Below are positions 34,905 through 44,046 of a DNA stretch of 64,000 nucleotides, piece by piece. The notes below the pieces were generated by a model that saw only the letters and a program-made list of their open reading frames with translations, was not told where the DNA came from and searched no databases. The first letter of the stretch is position 1. The number at the start of each line of letters is the position of its first letter. The stretch is from Vibrio superstes (GTDB lineage Bacteria > Pseudomonadota > Gammaproteobacteria > Enterobacterales > Vibrionaceae): the NCBI RefSeq assembly GCF_003569005.1, contig NZ_BCUR01000001.1, positions 935,893 through 999,892 of the forward strand, in the 5' to 3' direction. The position numbers were made by a program, and so were the translations under genes.

Positions 34905-35567
34905 TTACAGTTTTGATGCTGGTGGAATGCAGACCCTAATCTCTTGTCGCAGTTGGTTTAAATACTGACGCATGAAGATAACCCGTTTATTGGCCTCTTT
35001 GGCTGCCGACTTGGTATTCATGGTTTCAGGTAGCTTAAACAGTTTTTCAAAGAAGTGATCAACCGCGTACGCCTTGTCATCTAACGCGCGTTCTTCGGCG
35101 AATGGGTCTTCTGGAGAGTAGAGTTCGGTGTTAAAGCTACTGCTTACTTGAATGCAACGGGCAATGCCAATAGCACCAAGTGAGTCGAGTCGATCTGCGT
35201 CCTGCACGACTTGAGCTTCTATGGTTTTGGGTGGGATATTGGCACTATAACTATGCGCGCTGATTGCGTGATAGATATCTTGATAGGTATAGGTTGGATA
35301 CTTGATTGAGGCGAGAAACTGCAGGGCTTTATCTGCCGCCAACTGGGAGCTAAGGTGTCTGTCTGGATGATCTTTGGGGTAAGCGAAGCAGTCATGAAGA
35401 TAGGCCGCAGGTAATACTACCCACAAGTTTGCTTTTTCTTGTTGAGCTAGGAGCTTTGCGGTAGTTACTACTCGTTGCACATGGCTCAGGTCATGGGCAG
35501 CATCGGTCTTCATCTCTTTTTGGATGAAGGCTTCGAATTGTCCCTCAAAGTCCGTCGGTAGTTTCAT
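34905..35567 (-). CDS. HD-domain phosphohydrolase (YedJ-like)
   Basis: The 220-residue protein has the HD metal residues HDLSHVQRV, AAYLHDCF and VVQDADRLDSLGA, typical of YedJ/YpgQ-type phosphohydrolases that may act on nucleotides. It is on the same strand as the ASCH gene, with a 10-base gap, and forms a two-gene operon with it. Confidence 0.85.
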   Translation of the reverse strand: MKLPTDFEGQFEAFIQKEMKTDAAHDLSHVQRVVTTAKLLAQQEKANLWVVLPAAYLHDCFAYPKDHPDRHLSSQLAADKALQFLASIKYPTYTYQDIYHAISAHSYSANIPPKTIEAQVVQDADRLDSLGAIGIARCIQVSSSFNTELYSPEDPFAEERALDDKAYAVDHFFEKLFKLPETMNTKSAAKEANKRVIFMRQYLNQLRQEIRVCIPPASKL

Positions 35568-35577
35568 TTAACCTGCT

Positions 35578-36048
35578 CTAGTCAATCGGATAAACCTTCT
35601 CAAAATACTCTAGCACTATTTCGGAATCTTCATTGAAACTAACACTGATCTCCTTGGCGTATTCAGAGAAAAAGTGAGTGTGCTCTCGTTGCCACCATTC
35701 AAAACTGCCGTCACCTTCTCCCTCCAATGCCGCAAACTCTGCGTCGATCTCTTTGAAAGGCTTAGTTTCAACTTTATGGGTTTTGATAATACAGACAGGG
35801 TTTTGAGACCAATCCAACACTATAGTAAGGTCACTTTGTTTAGGAAGAGGTGCGCTCTCTTTTTCGTACCCAACTTTTAGGCTGCACGTTGCACGCTTTT
35901 TACCTTCGTTGACGAGCTTGGCACATTCGTTGGCGTTAAATTCGTCAGCACAAAAATGGTCTGCATTGATAGTTGCGATGTTTTTTCGCTCAGTCTCGCT
36001 GAGTGTAGAAAGATAGCTTTCTAGAAGTTGTTCATGCTTAGTCGTCAT
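35578..36048 (-). CDS. ASCH-domain protein
   Basis: This 156-residue protein is an ASCH-domain member: LVNEGKKRATCSLKVGYEKE, VLDWSQNPVCIIKTHKVE and WWQREHTHFFSEYAKE. ASCH proteins have a PUA-like fold and act on RNA or modified nucleosides; a few are amidohydrolases of modified cytidine. It is first in the pair with the HD-domain gene, which hints at nucleotide salvage. Confidence 0.85.
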   Translation of the reverse strand: MTTKHEQLLESYLSTLSETERKNIATINADHFCADEFNANECAKLVNEGKKRATCSLKVGYEKESAPLPKQSDLTIVLDWSQNPVCIIKTHKVETKPFKEIDAEFAALEGEGDGSFEWWQREHTHFFSEYAKEISVSFNEDSEIVLEYFEKVYPID

Positions 36049-36177
36049 AGGATTGTTGCCATTAAAACGGATAACAATAGATTATCTACGGGCGATTAAG
36101 TAATAAAGAGGCGGAGAGAGGAAGGGTGAGCCAATTGGCGTTTACTCAGCAATAAAGTGAAACTATTGGTGAGTTAA

Positions 36178-36207
36178 AAGCCTGATATTAATATTAATAT
36201 CAGGCTT
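36178..36207. terminator. Perfect 30-bp palindromic terminator
   Basis: AAGCCTGATATTA pairs with TAATATCAGGCTT around ATAT. It lies 9 bases after the binding-protein stop on the minus strand and is AT-rich in its centre. Confidence 0.75.
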
Positions 36208-36215
36208 CGATTCTA

Positions 36216-36992
36216 CTACTTAATTTCTTCGCCATAGATGTCGAAGTTGAAGTATTTAGCGGCAATCTTATCGTAAGTCCCGTTTGCACGGATCTCTGCA
36301 ATCGCTTTGTTAAACTTCTCAGCGAGCTCTTTGTCCTGCTGTCTCAATGCCAGAGCGGTGCCTTCACCGATGTAAGATTTGTCAGTGACCGCTTCGCCTT
36401 TAAACTCGAAACCTTGGCCAATCTCTTTATCTAGGAATGCCAATGCAAGTTGGTCAGCGTTGCCAAACGTAGCGTCTAGACGACCATTTTTCATGTCGAT
36501 GTAAACTTCATCTTGGCCGCTGTAGCGCTTGATGGTAGCGGTCTTACCAAACTTATCAGTGACGTAGCGGTCGTGGATTGTCCCTTGTTGAACACCTATC
36601 ACCTTATCTTTAAGGCCGCTCTGGTCGATAGCAAAGTTGCTATCCTCATTGGCAACAAATCGTGCTGGTGTTTGGTAGTACTTATCAGTAAACAAGATGC
36701 GTTTCTTACGCTCTTCAGTAATACGCATGGATGCCATGATAACGTCTGACTTACGCGCCAATAGACTCGGAATTAGCGAGTCCCAGCCTTGAGAAACCCA
36801 AGTACACTTAAGCTCCGCTTCCGCACATAAGGCATCAGCAATCTCAATGTCAAAGCCAACCGGGGTGCCTTCAGCGTTTTTGTAGTTAAAAGGCGGATAG
36901 GTAAAGTCTGATGCTAAGCGCACCTCTTTTGCCATTGCTGTAACTGATCCAAGTGAAGCAACGAACGTGAGTGCAAGTAGAAGTTTTTTCAT
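36216..36992 (-). CDS. Periplasmic polar amino acid-binding protein
   Basis: The 258-residue protein has a signal peptide (LLLALTFVASLGSVTAMA) and the HisJ/ArtJ/ArgT-type core: VRLASDFTYPPFNYKNAEG, VGFDIEIADALCAE, and VQQGTIHDRY. It should bind a basic amino acid for ABC import. No permease or ATPase gene is adjacent. It lies 13 bases downstream of hisC, so binding protein and aminotransferase are co-transcribed. Confidence 0.87.
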   Translation of the reverse strand: MKKLLLALTFVASLGSVTAMAKEVRLASDFTYPPFNYKNAEGTPVGFDIEIADALCAEAELKCTWVSQGWDSLIPSLLARKSDVIMASMRITEERKKRILFTDKYYQTPARFVANEDSNFAIDQSGLKDKVIGVQQGTIHDRYVTDKFGKTATIKRYSGQDEVYIDMKNGRLDATFGNADQLALAFLDKEIGQGFEFKGEAVTDKSYIGEGTALALRQQDKELAEKFNKAIAEIRANGTYDKIAAKYFNFDIYGEEIK

Positions 36993-37005
36993 TCTTAATT
37001 CCCTT

Positions 37006-38082
37006 TTAGAGCGATGAAAATGAGTATTGGTTGATAAGTTCGGCGACTTCTTGCATCGACTCTGGTGAACCTATCGTGATTCTGACACAGTTCTTTAATG
37101 CAGGTTCATGAGATTGGTTACGAGTAACGACTCCCTGTTCCTTCAAAAAGCTAAAGAGCTCTGCATCTTGATGTGTGCGAATGAGCACAAAGTTAGTAGA
37201 TGATGGATAGACGTGTTCTATCCATTGTAAATCTTGGATGGCTTCAACAAAGTGTTGCCTCGTTTGAATAATGTTGTGCGTATTGCTCATTGCAATATCA
37301 ATCCCTTGCGGAGATAGGGCATCAAGCACAATCTTGGCTGAACAATCTGGCATAGGGTAGGGAGGAATAAGCTTCATCACGTATTCCATGACCTCTTCTG
37401 CCGCCAAAATAAAGCCACAACGTACCGCCGCCAAGCCAAAGGCCTTTGATAGGGTACGAATGACAACCAAATTCGGGTATTGCTCTATTAGGTTTGCCAC
37501 TGTTTCTGCTAGTTCAAACTCAATGTAGGCCTCATCGACCACCACAATCGCATCTTGCTGAGTACCCTCGAGAACGGCAATGATGTCGTTTCGAGAAAGC
37601 AGGTTACCCGTTGGGTTGTTTGGCGAGCACAAGAAAACAATCTTGGCTTGAGGAGCCTGCTTGATAACGCCCTCAACATCGAGATCAAATGCCTTTCCTT
37701 TGAGTGGAATATCTATCGTCTCTATAGCCAATGCATCAGCGCAGAACTCATACATGGCGTAAGTGGGTGAGCTGATCAAAATCTTATCTTTGCCTGGCTG
37801 ACAAAAGGTTCGGATAAGAAGATCAATCGCTTCGTCGGCGCCACGTACAGCCACAGAAGGCACCTGTGTTTGGCAGTATTTTTGATACGCAGCCGCGATG
37901 TCATGTGGTAAAAAGTCAGGGTATCGATTGTAATCAGAGGCGTGTTCACTGTAATGAACCCCTTGCTCTAATTCATTGGCATTAAGCCAAAGGCGGCCTG
38001 ATCCGCCAATGCGGCGCGCTGATTGATATGGTATTAATTTTTTTATGCTCTCAGGCGCTAGTTTTGAAGCCAGTGACGTCAT
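37006..38082 (-). CDS. hisC: Histidinol-phosphate aminotransferase-like protein
   Basis: The 358-residue class II PLP aminotransferase has the PLP lysine in RTLSKAFGLAAVRCGF, SSPTYAMY and VDEAYIEF. In most vibrios hisC sits in the his operon, so this stand-alone copy may be a paralogue (HisC2) that handles another amino acid such as arginine, tyrosine or phenylalanine. It is coupled to a solute-binding protein and divergent from a LysR gene. Confidence 0.82.
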   Translation of the reverse strand: MTSLASKLAPESIKKLIPYQSARRIGGSGRLWLNANELEQGVHYSEHASDYNRYPDFLPHDIAAAYQKYCQTQVPSVAVRGADEAIDLLIRTFCQPGKDKILISSPTYAMYEFCADALAIETIDIPLKGKAFDLDVEGVIKQAPQAKIVFLCSPNNPTGNLLSRNDIIAVLEGTQQDAIVVVDEAYIEFELAETVANLIEQYPNLVVIRTLSKAFGLAAVRCGFILAAEEVMEYVMKLIPPYPMPDCSAKIVLDALSPQGIDIAMSNTHNIIQTRQHFVEAIQDLQWIEHVYPSSTNFVLIRTHQDAELFSFLKEQGVVTRNQSHEPALKNCVRITIGSPESMQEVAELINQYSFSSL

Positions 38083-38235
38083 TAGTATTATCTCTTTTTG
38101 AATGCCAAATCATTTTATTTGCTTAATGATTTATTTTTTGACTGTCTATGTGACTAATCTAATCAAAAAGGTTTTGAGTAAGAATCGAAATAAAGACATA
38201 CTAGCCATGCAAATAATTCATGGATAGAGCGTCAA

Positions 38236-39117
38236 ATGAACACCCGATTGCCCTCAACTAAGAATCTACAAGCGTTTCTGGCTACCGCAGAGCACCTAAA
38301 TTTCACTCATGCGGCTCAAGCCATGAATATGACGCAGGGGGCGATTAGTCGCCAAATTCAGTCATTAGAGGAGTTGGTGGGAGTCGCTCTGTTTTACCGA
38401 CAGGCGAGGGGGTTAGCACTCACACCTGAAGGAAGCAAACTTATCCCTATGGCCGAAGACATCTTGGTGCGTCTTCGAAAAGCGGTTATCGATGTGGCCG
38501 ACCGCTCCAATAAAATCAAACTCAATGCTCCAAGTTGTGTCACCTCTTGGTTACTGCCAAGGTTAATGTCCTTCCAGCAAGAAAACCCCGATATAGAGGT
38601 AGAACTCACCTCTAGTATTAAGCATCAATTACTGCCAAATTTTGAATCGTTCGACTTGGTCATCGTATACGGTCGGCCCCCTCGTTCACTATCGGTGAGT
38701 GAGCACGTACTGTTTGAAGAAAAACTTACACCAATCTGCTCTCCAGAGCTTTGGAAGCAGGTTATTGGTGATGAGGGGCAGTGGAACGACAAAGACCTTG
38801 CAAGATTCACATGGCTGCACGCCAATCCAATGCAAAGTGATTGGAATCTGTGGCTAGAAAAGTCGGGTAGTATTGTGCGAAAGGGCAGGCGCAATCAGAC
38901 GTTCTCAACCTTAGACCAAGCCATGAACGCAGCGCAACAGGGCTTTGGTATTGCGGTTGGGGATATCACTCTTGCAGAAGAAGACCTAAAACTGAATCGA
39001 TTGATGCAGCCCTATACCGACTATGTGACGTCAGGGCAAAGCTATTACTTGCTGAGACCTGCAGAGGCTCAGAGCGCTGCTATTGATGACTTTTTGGCGT
39101 GGTTGTTGCCCGAGTAA
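38236..39117 (+). CDS. LysR-family regulator (GcvA-like)
   Basis: The 293-residue protein has an N-terminal helix-turn-helix (LQAFLATAEHLNFTHAAQAM, TQGAISRQIQSLEE) and GcvA-like effector domain (KLNAPSCVTSWLLPRLMSF). The first target candidate is the divergent hisC and binding-protein operon, 150 bp away. The gene runs almost to the convergent AraC gene. Confidence 0.87.
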   Translation: MNTRLPSTKNLQAFLATAEHLNFTHAAQAMNMTQGAISRQIQSLEELVGVALFYRQARGLALTPEGSKLIPMAEDILVRLRKAVIDVADRSNKIKLNAPSCVTSWLLPRLMSFQQENPDIEVELTSSIKHQLLPNFESFDLVIVYGRPPRSLSVSEHVLFEEKLTPICSPELWKQVIGDEGQWNDKDLARFTWLHANPMQSDWNLWLEKSGSIVRKGRRNQTFSTLDQAMNAAQQGFGIAVGDITLAEEDLKLNRLMQPYTDYVTSGQSYYLLRPAEAQSAAIDDFLAWLLPE

Positions 39118-39154
39118 TTTATGCGGCCGCAAAATAAAGCGACTAGATCTAAGT

Positions 39155-40120
39155 CTATTGCTGCATTGCTTTCTTTCGATATTGTGAGGGAGTACAACCT
39201 TGCCACACTTTAAAGGCTCGGTTGAAGTTTGAAAGGTCGCTGTAGCCGCAGTGCCAGGCGACTGCTTCAGGTAGCAGGTGCTCATTGGCGAGCAGTGCGA
39301 TGGCAATATCACGCCTTGCGTTATCACGTAGAAGCTTGAATGCAGTGCCGTGTTCGGCAAACCGTCGGTGCAGTGTCCTTTCTGACATGCCTAGTAACTT
39401 TGCTAACCAACGGATGTTAAACCAGGGCAGAACGCAATAAGTATGACACAGCCTTGCCATATGATTCGTCCAATCGATGTCGTGGTTGATGCCTTCAATT
39501 GGCAGGAAACTGGCTGAAACGGGAATCTGAATCCCGCCAAAAGAGTGTGCGAAAAGAATCTGAGAGTGCCCTAAACTGGACTCATGCGGTTTGCCTATAT
39601 GAGGCGAGATAGTCATTAATACCTGTTCAGGTTGCCAATGTTCACCTAGAAAGTATCGACACACTGACAGCAATGCAAAGGTTCGAAACCACTCGGCTTG
39701 CTCGTAACCAGGAGTCGATGGACGATAAGCACCGCGATGGCAAAGGTACCAATCGCCGTCTACTTGCTCCGCCCATATAGAGATATGGCTGTTTAACGAA
39801 GGCATCATCTCCATCAGTGTATGAACGGCCTCCTCAATGTTGTGACACTCATGAATCGCGCGATCGAGCTGTGGTGAAATCTGTGCCAGCGAGATCAGTT
39901 GCCCCACCTCTAAGCCAATATTTCGATTGCTTTGGCGCATCATCGACATCAAAAATGCCATCACATTTAACGAGGGTAACCACACAGCTCGCGTGGCAAT
40001 GTTAAGTGGAATATCGTGCTTTTCTGCAGTTGCCTTCCATTCTATGTTTTGCCTTTCAAAGTAATCCAAGAATGGCCGTAAATTGCTAGAATGGCTGATA
40101 TTGGCATTGAGTTGGCTCAT
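39155..40120 (-). CDS. AraC-family regulator with an arabinose-binding-type sensor domain
   Basis: The 321-residue protein has an N-terminal AraC_binding_2-like effector part and a C-terminal double helix-turn-helix (LAKLLGMSERTLHRRFAE, then IAIALLANEHLLPEAVAW and YSDLSNFNRAFKVWQG). The open frame extends to 40276, but ATG 40120 begins a normal N terminus and the extra residues overlap the divergent gene's promoter. It is divergent from a serine hydrolase gene, the likely target. Confidence 0.85.
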   Translation of the reverse strand: MSQLNANISHSSNLRPFLDYFERQNIEWKATAEKHDIPLNIATRAVWLPSLNVMAFLMSMMRQSNRNIGLEVGQLISLAQISPQLDRAIHECHNIEEAVHTLMEMMPSLNSHISIWAEQVDGDWYLCHRGAYRPSTPGYEQAEWFRTFALLSVCRYFLGEHWQPEQVLMTISPHIGKPHESSLGHSQILFAHSFGGIQIPVSASFLPIEGINHDIDWTNHMARLCHTYCVLPWFNIRWLAKLLGMSERTLHRRFAEHGTAFKLLRDNARRDIAIALLANEHLLPEAVAWHCGYSDLSNFNRAFKVWQGCTPSQYRKKAMQQ

Positions 40121-40208
40121 CGCAGGTCTCTCTTTTGGCGGTAAATGACCTATTTTATCGCAGCTAGTATCACTATAGTTCGCCACATACAAAATGTGGA
40201 GACGAACG

Positions 40209-41579
40209 ATGAAAATTGATCTAACAACTCTAATTATTGCCCCTTGGGTCCTAATCAGCTCACAAGCTTTTGCCAATAGCTCAGTTCAATTAAACCCAGT
40301 GGAAGCTGCGCTTCAGGTTGAAGGTGCGCAAGTGACTATTCCTGTAAAAGTCGCCAAACAGACCTTTGATCCTGACTTCATCTCAGCGGCTCGTAAAGAG
40401 TTCAACAACTTTCATTGGCAAATGGGAGGGGATCACTCTTTGTATTACAACATGCATATGAGCGAATTCCTACCGACTGCTATGGCAGCGCCAAATGCAG
40501 ACTACAGACCACTAGAGAAATCGATAGACACCCGCCTAGACAAGCTTACTGTGAAAACAGAGACAAAAGGTGAACTGTCGATGGCCAATTACCTAGCAGA
40601 TGAACAGTTTCGAACTCAAGGCTTTATGTTGATACATAAAGGCAAGATAGTTTATGAGGCATATCCGGGAATGAATCCGATGGATAAGCATGTATGGGCG
40701 TCTTCTGCGAAAACTACCGTTGGCACCGTTATCGCAATGCTCGTCGAAGAAGGGAAAGTCGATCCACGTGCACCGATCTCCACTTATGTTCCTGAACTAA
40801 AAGGCACTAACTGGGATGGCGTGACAGTGTTGAATACATTGAATATGTCTACGGCTCTAGACAATGAAGAAACGCTCGCTTCGATTTTAAACCCTGATTC
40901 AGATGTTGTGCGTTTTTTTGCATCAGCGTTTAACTCACCACGAGCAACAACGGGCGAAGTCGAGACTTGGATACAAGTTGCACAGGGTGCGCAAAAGCTA
41001 AAGGGCGAAAAGCCAGGAGATCACTTTAGATACGCTTCTATCAACACCATAGTGCTGACCAAGCTGGTGGAAAATGTAGAGAATAAGAGCTGGACACAAG
41101 TGTTTGAAGATCGCGTGTGGTCAAAGGTTCACGCAAGACAGTCAATGGACTTCAACCTAACGCCGGACGGAACCGCGTTGCCGGTAGGCTTAGTATCCAG
41201 CACAGTCGAAGATATGGCACGCTGGGGAACCCTGTTCACACCAAGCTGGAAAGCAGTAGCGGATGAGCCCGTTGTGTCTGAAGCTGTCATCGACCGAATC
41301 CGCAATAGTGGTGACCGCAAAGCATTCGTTGGTACAGAGAAAGAAAACAGCTCAATCCACGCCTTTGGTGAGAAAGCTGACTACAACGCCTATCAGTTCG
41401 ACTTTATCTTTGATGATGGCGCCATGGCAAAAAGCGGTAACCTAGGCCAGTTAATTTACATCGACCCAGCACGCGACTTTGTTGGGGTGATGTTCTCAAC
41501 CAATCCTTATCACTCAGGATTTGGAGAGAACAAAGGTCCGGCGTTGATGCGTTCTGCGGCTAAGCTGTTGGCGGATTAG
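40209..41579 (+). CDS. Exported serine hydrolase of the beta-lactamase fold
   Basis: The 456-residue protein has a signal peptide (IIAPWVLISSQAFA) and a class C/NylB-like fold. The S-x-x-K motif is S165-S-A-K168 in VWASSAKTTVG, and YAS appears in HFRYASINT. Such enzymes act on beta-lactams, 6-aminohexanoate dimers, esters or peptides; true AmpC-type specificity is not suggested. GGAG precedes ATG 40209; an earlier start at 40194 is less likely. It is divergent from an AraC regulator. Confidence 0.85.
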   Translation: MKIDLTTLIIAPWVLISSQAFANSSVQLNPVEAALQVEGAQVTIPVKVAKQTFDPDFISAARKEFNNFHWQMGGDHSLYYNMHMSEFLPTAMAAPNADYRPLEKSIDTRLDKLTVKTETKGELSMANYLADEQFRTQGFMLIHKGKIVYEAYPGMNPMDKHVWASSAKTTVGTVIAMLVEEGKVDPRAPISTYVPELKGTNWDGVTVLNTLNMSTALDNEETLASILNPDSDVVRFFASAFNSPRATTGEVETWIQVAQGAQKLKGEKPGDHFRYASINTIVLTKLVENVENKSWTQVFEDRVWSKVHARQSMDFNLTPDGTALPVGLVSSTVEDMARWGTLFTPSWKAVADEPVVSEAVIDRIRNSGDRKAFVGTEKENSSIHAFGEKADYNAYQFDFIFDDGAMAKSGNLGQLIYIDPARDFVGVMFSTNPYHSGFGENKGPALMRSAAKLLAD

Positions 41580-41604
41580 AAATAGAAATTAATAGATGCA
41601 ATAA

Positions 41605-41630
41605 GGCTCCTCTCGCGGAGCCTCTTTTTC
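41605..41630 (+). terminator. Terminator after the serine hydrolase gene
   Basis: AGGCTCC (41605-41611) pairs with GGAGCCT (41618-41624), loop TCTCGC, followed by CTTTTT. Confidence 0.85.
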
Positions 41631-42032
41631 ACAAGCGTGAAGTTTAGAGGATGCCTGCTAGCACGGACAAAAGTGAGTTAGAGTTTAAGCCCTAAGTCGA
41701 CAGCTTCGAATTATCTGAGCTTGGGTAAATGAAGCAGATGACACCCTACTCGGGCGTGTCTATAAAGTCAGTGGCTATTCAATATGCACTTTTCTGTGTC
41801 TGACTTCCGAGGATACTACCTAAATCAATAGCAAGTTGTGGGGACGGGACGTAGCTAGCTAATCGTAAAACTGAGTAAAGTGTGTATTTTTTTTAACAGC
41901 AAGCCCTAAACTTACCAATGAACAATACAAAGACTAAGCCCACCTTGGCCACCCACTTTATGTAATTAGACTGTGGCAATACAGTGGACGGCCAATAATT
42001 GCCATTTTAAAACCCTACTAATAAGGATTATT
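41631..42032. repeat. Gene-free region with a diverged repeat
   Basis: No gene is seen. The segment 41722-41787 aligns, at roughly three identical bases in four by eye, with 61312-61376; both contain TGAAGCAGA, CGTGTCTAT and GTGGCT. The last 30 bases carry AAGGA, the ribosome-binding site of the DUF1566 gene. Confidence 0.55.
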
Positions 42033-43178
42033 TTGTTTACTTTAGTTAAGAGAACACTAATCACAGTGGCTTGCTGTATGACTGGCACTACTTTTGCTCA
42101 AACAACACCAATCAACCCAGTAAGTTATCCTGTTGTTTCAATAACTTCAGGCCAATATCAGAACAACAATGACAATACGATTACCGATACTGTCACAGGC
42201 TTAATGTGGCAAAAAGACTATAAAGTATTGACTTATAATGAAGCAGTTGAATATGCAAAATCTGCTAATATTGGAGGCTACAACGACTGGCGACTCCCGA
42301 ACATTAAGGAGATGTATTCGCTTATATTGTTCACTGGAGTGGATGCCAGCAATCGCGATATGTCTAAAGTTCCTGATGGTGCAAAACCGTTTATTGATAT
42401 AGATAACTTTGATTTTGCTTATGGCACTAATGGAACACGAGTGATTGATTCACAGTACCTGACGACTTCCATTTATACCGGAAAAATCATGGGTAAAGAT
42501 GAAGCCATGTTTGGTGTTAACTTTGCGGATGGACGTATTAAGGGTTACCCGCTTGTACACCCGCGTACTAAACAAGATAACAAGTTTACGGTTCGCTTGG
42601 TTCGTGGAAATACCGATTATGGTAAGAATAACTTTCAAGATAATAACGACCAAACAATTAGTGACTTGGCGACTCAATTAATGTGGACAGAGCAAGATAG
42701 TCAAACCGGAATGAATTGGGTGGAGGCTAAAGAGTGGATCGTTCAACTGAATAAAGAGCAATACTTAGGACACAGTGACTGGCGCTTACCTACAATTAAG
42801 GAACTGCATACGATTGTCGATTATACTCGTTCGCCTCAAGCAACTAACTCTGCTGCTATCAAACCTATATTTGCAATGTCTTCAATCAAAGATGAACAAG
42901 GGAATGTGAACTACCCTGTATTTTGGAGTAGTACTACTCATCTACGTGTTGGTCCAAAATCTCAATCACAAGCCGCTTATTTCTGTTTCGGGGAATGCTT
43001 AGGCTTCATGAAGAGACCAAACTCAGAGACTCGAACCCTACTTGATGTCCATGGAGCTGGAGCCCAACGAGCGGAACCCAAAGAAGGTAATGCGGAAGAT
43101 TACCCTTATGGGCATGGTCCCCAAGGTGATGTAATTCGGATTGAAAACTATGTTCGAGCAGTACGAGACCTAAATTAG
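42033..43178 (+). CDS. Exported protein with two DUF1566 (Lcl C-terminal) repeats
   Basis: The 381-residue protein has a signal peptide (LVKRTLITVACCMTGTTFA) and two copies of the DUF1566 unit, each with a D-x-x-T-x-L-M-W start and a D-W-R-L-P end: GLMWQKDYKVLTYNEAVEYA ... NDWRLPNIKEMYSL, and QLMWTEQDSQTGMNWVEA ... SDWRLPTIKELHTI. The units belong to the C-type-lectin-like family found in surface adhesins. TTG 42033 is the best start, since AAGGA lies 8 bases upstream; the frame is open to ATG 41973 but lacks a signal there. Confidence 0.8.
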   Translation: MFTLVKRTLITVACCMTGTTFAQTTPINPVSYPVVSITSGQYQNNNDNTITDTVTGLMWQKDYKVLTYNEAVEYAKSANIGGYNDWRLPNIKEMYSLILFTGVDASNRDMSKVPDGAKPFIDIDNFDFAYGTNGTRVIDSQYLTTSIYTGKIMGKDEAMFGVNFADGRIKGYPLVHPRTKQDNKFTVRLVRGNTDYGKNNFQDNNDQTISDLATQLMWTEQDSQTGMNWVEAKEWIVQLNKEQYLGHSDWRLPTIKELHTIVDYTRSPQATNSAAIKPIFAMSSIKDEQGNVNYPVFWSSTTHLRVGPKSQSQAAYFCFGECLGFMKRPNSETRTLLDVHGAGAQRAEPKEGNAEDYPYGHGPQGDVIRIENYVRAVRDLN

Positions 43179-43198
43179 CTGAAGCTCTGGCAAACTTT

Positions 43199-43226
43199 GG
43201 GGCAGTTTTGAGTTACGAACTGCCCC
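43199..43226. repeat. GGGGCAGTT-type hairpin repeat, copy A
   Basis: GGGGCAGTT (43199-43207) and AACTGCCCC (43218-43226) form a 9-bp stem around TTGAGTTACG, just after the DUF1566 gene. Copies at 48564, 54610 and 56649 share the loop or its outline. The stem pairs change in a compensatory way. Confidence 0.7.
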
Positions 43227-43408
43227 GCTGTGAAATTTTTGGACAATAGTGGGTTACAGAGCTTGTGAAATTATAGGCGCATTGGTTAGCTGAAGTACCG
43301 CAAAATCTCTAATAGACTGGCCAAAATCACTCATCCACAACAATTGTTTTAATAGTATCCTCGCAACTCAGACACAGAAAAACGCATATTCTTGAAACTT
43401 ATTTAGCC

Positions 43409-43990
43409 TCATTTTTTCTTTGGCAACATCCGTGTAAGAGTATCGTCTTTTTGCACGAAGTGATGATACAAGGCCGCTCCAGCATGAAACACAATCAAAA
43501 TCCAAAGTACCCACGCACCGCTTATGTTTTTGTGGAAAAAGTCCCATTTCTTCTCCCAAGTATCCCAGTCAGTGTTGAACAAAGCCAAAATCCACTGTCC
43601 TAAACCTGTTTCACGAAATGTAGGTATCTGGAAAATTCCGTAGTCAATAGAACCACCAAACCCAAACCAACCTGAAATTGGCATTGCGAACATAAAAAAG
43701 TACAGTATCCAATGCATCCAGTGGGCACTTTTTAACTGCCATTTAGGCATTGGTGGCATTTCAGGTTGAACGTTGAAAAGCCTCCACCACACTCGTAAGC
43801 TCGCCCACAAAAGCACGCTAAATCCGATTGCAATATGAATATTCAGGCTCGGGCGAAATAGTGCATCGTCTTTGTCCAAAAACCATATTTTGTAGTAAAT
43901 AATCACATATGCGGCGAGGAAACAAAGAGCGATCAACCAGTGGAACCACTTGGCAACGCTGCCATAACTTTTAGCTGTATTCTTGATCAT
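43409..43990 (-). CDS. Cytochrome b561 family protein
   Basis: The 193-residue membrane protein has four hydrophobic helices and conserved histidines at positions typical of cytochrome b561: VAKWFHWLIALCFL, NIHIAIGF, SAHWMHWILYFF and FHAGAALYHHF. These proteins oxidise quinol and move electrons, some to superoxide or hydride donors. ATG 43990 starts the normal N terminus; the longer frame to 44035 includes the intergenic gap. It follows the RND pump gene on the same strand with a 56-base gap. Confidence 0.87.
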   Translation of the reverse strand: MIKNTAKSYGSVAKWFHWLIALCFLAAYVIIYYKIWFLDKDDALFRPSLNIHIAIGFSVLLWASLRVWWRLFNVQPEMPPMPKWQLKSAHWMHWILYFFMFAMPISGWFGFGGSIDYGIFQIPTFRETGLGQWILALFNTDWDTWEKKWDFFHKNISGAWVLWILIVFHAGAALYHHFVQKDDTLTRMLPKKK

Positions 43991-44046
43991 ATATAACTCA
44001 CGATGTATAACGCAGAATCGAGGCACAAGCCTCAATCCAGTTTATT

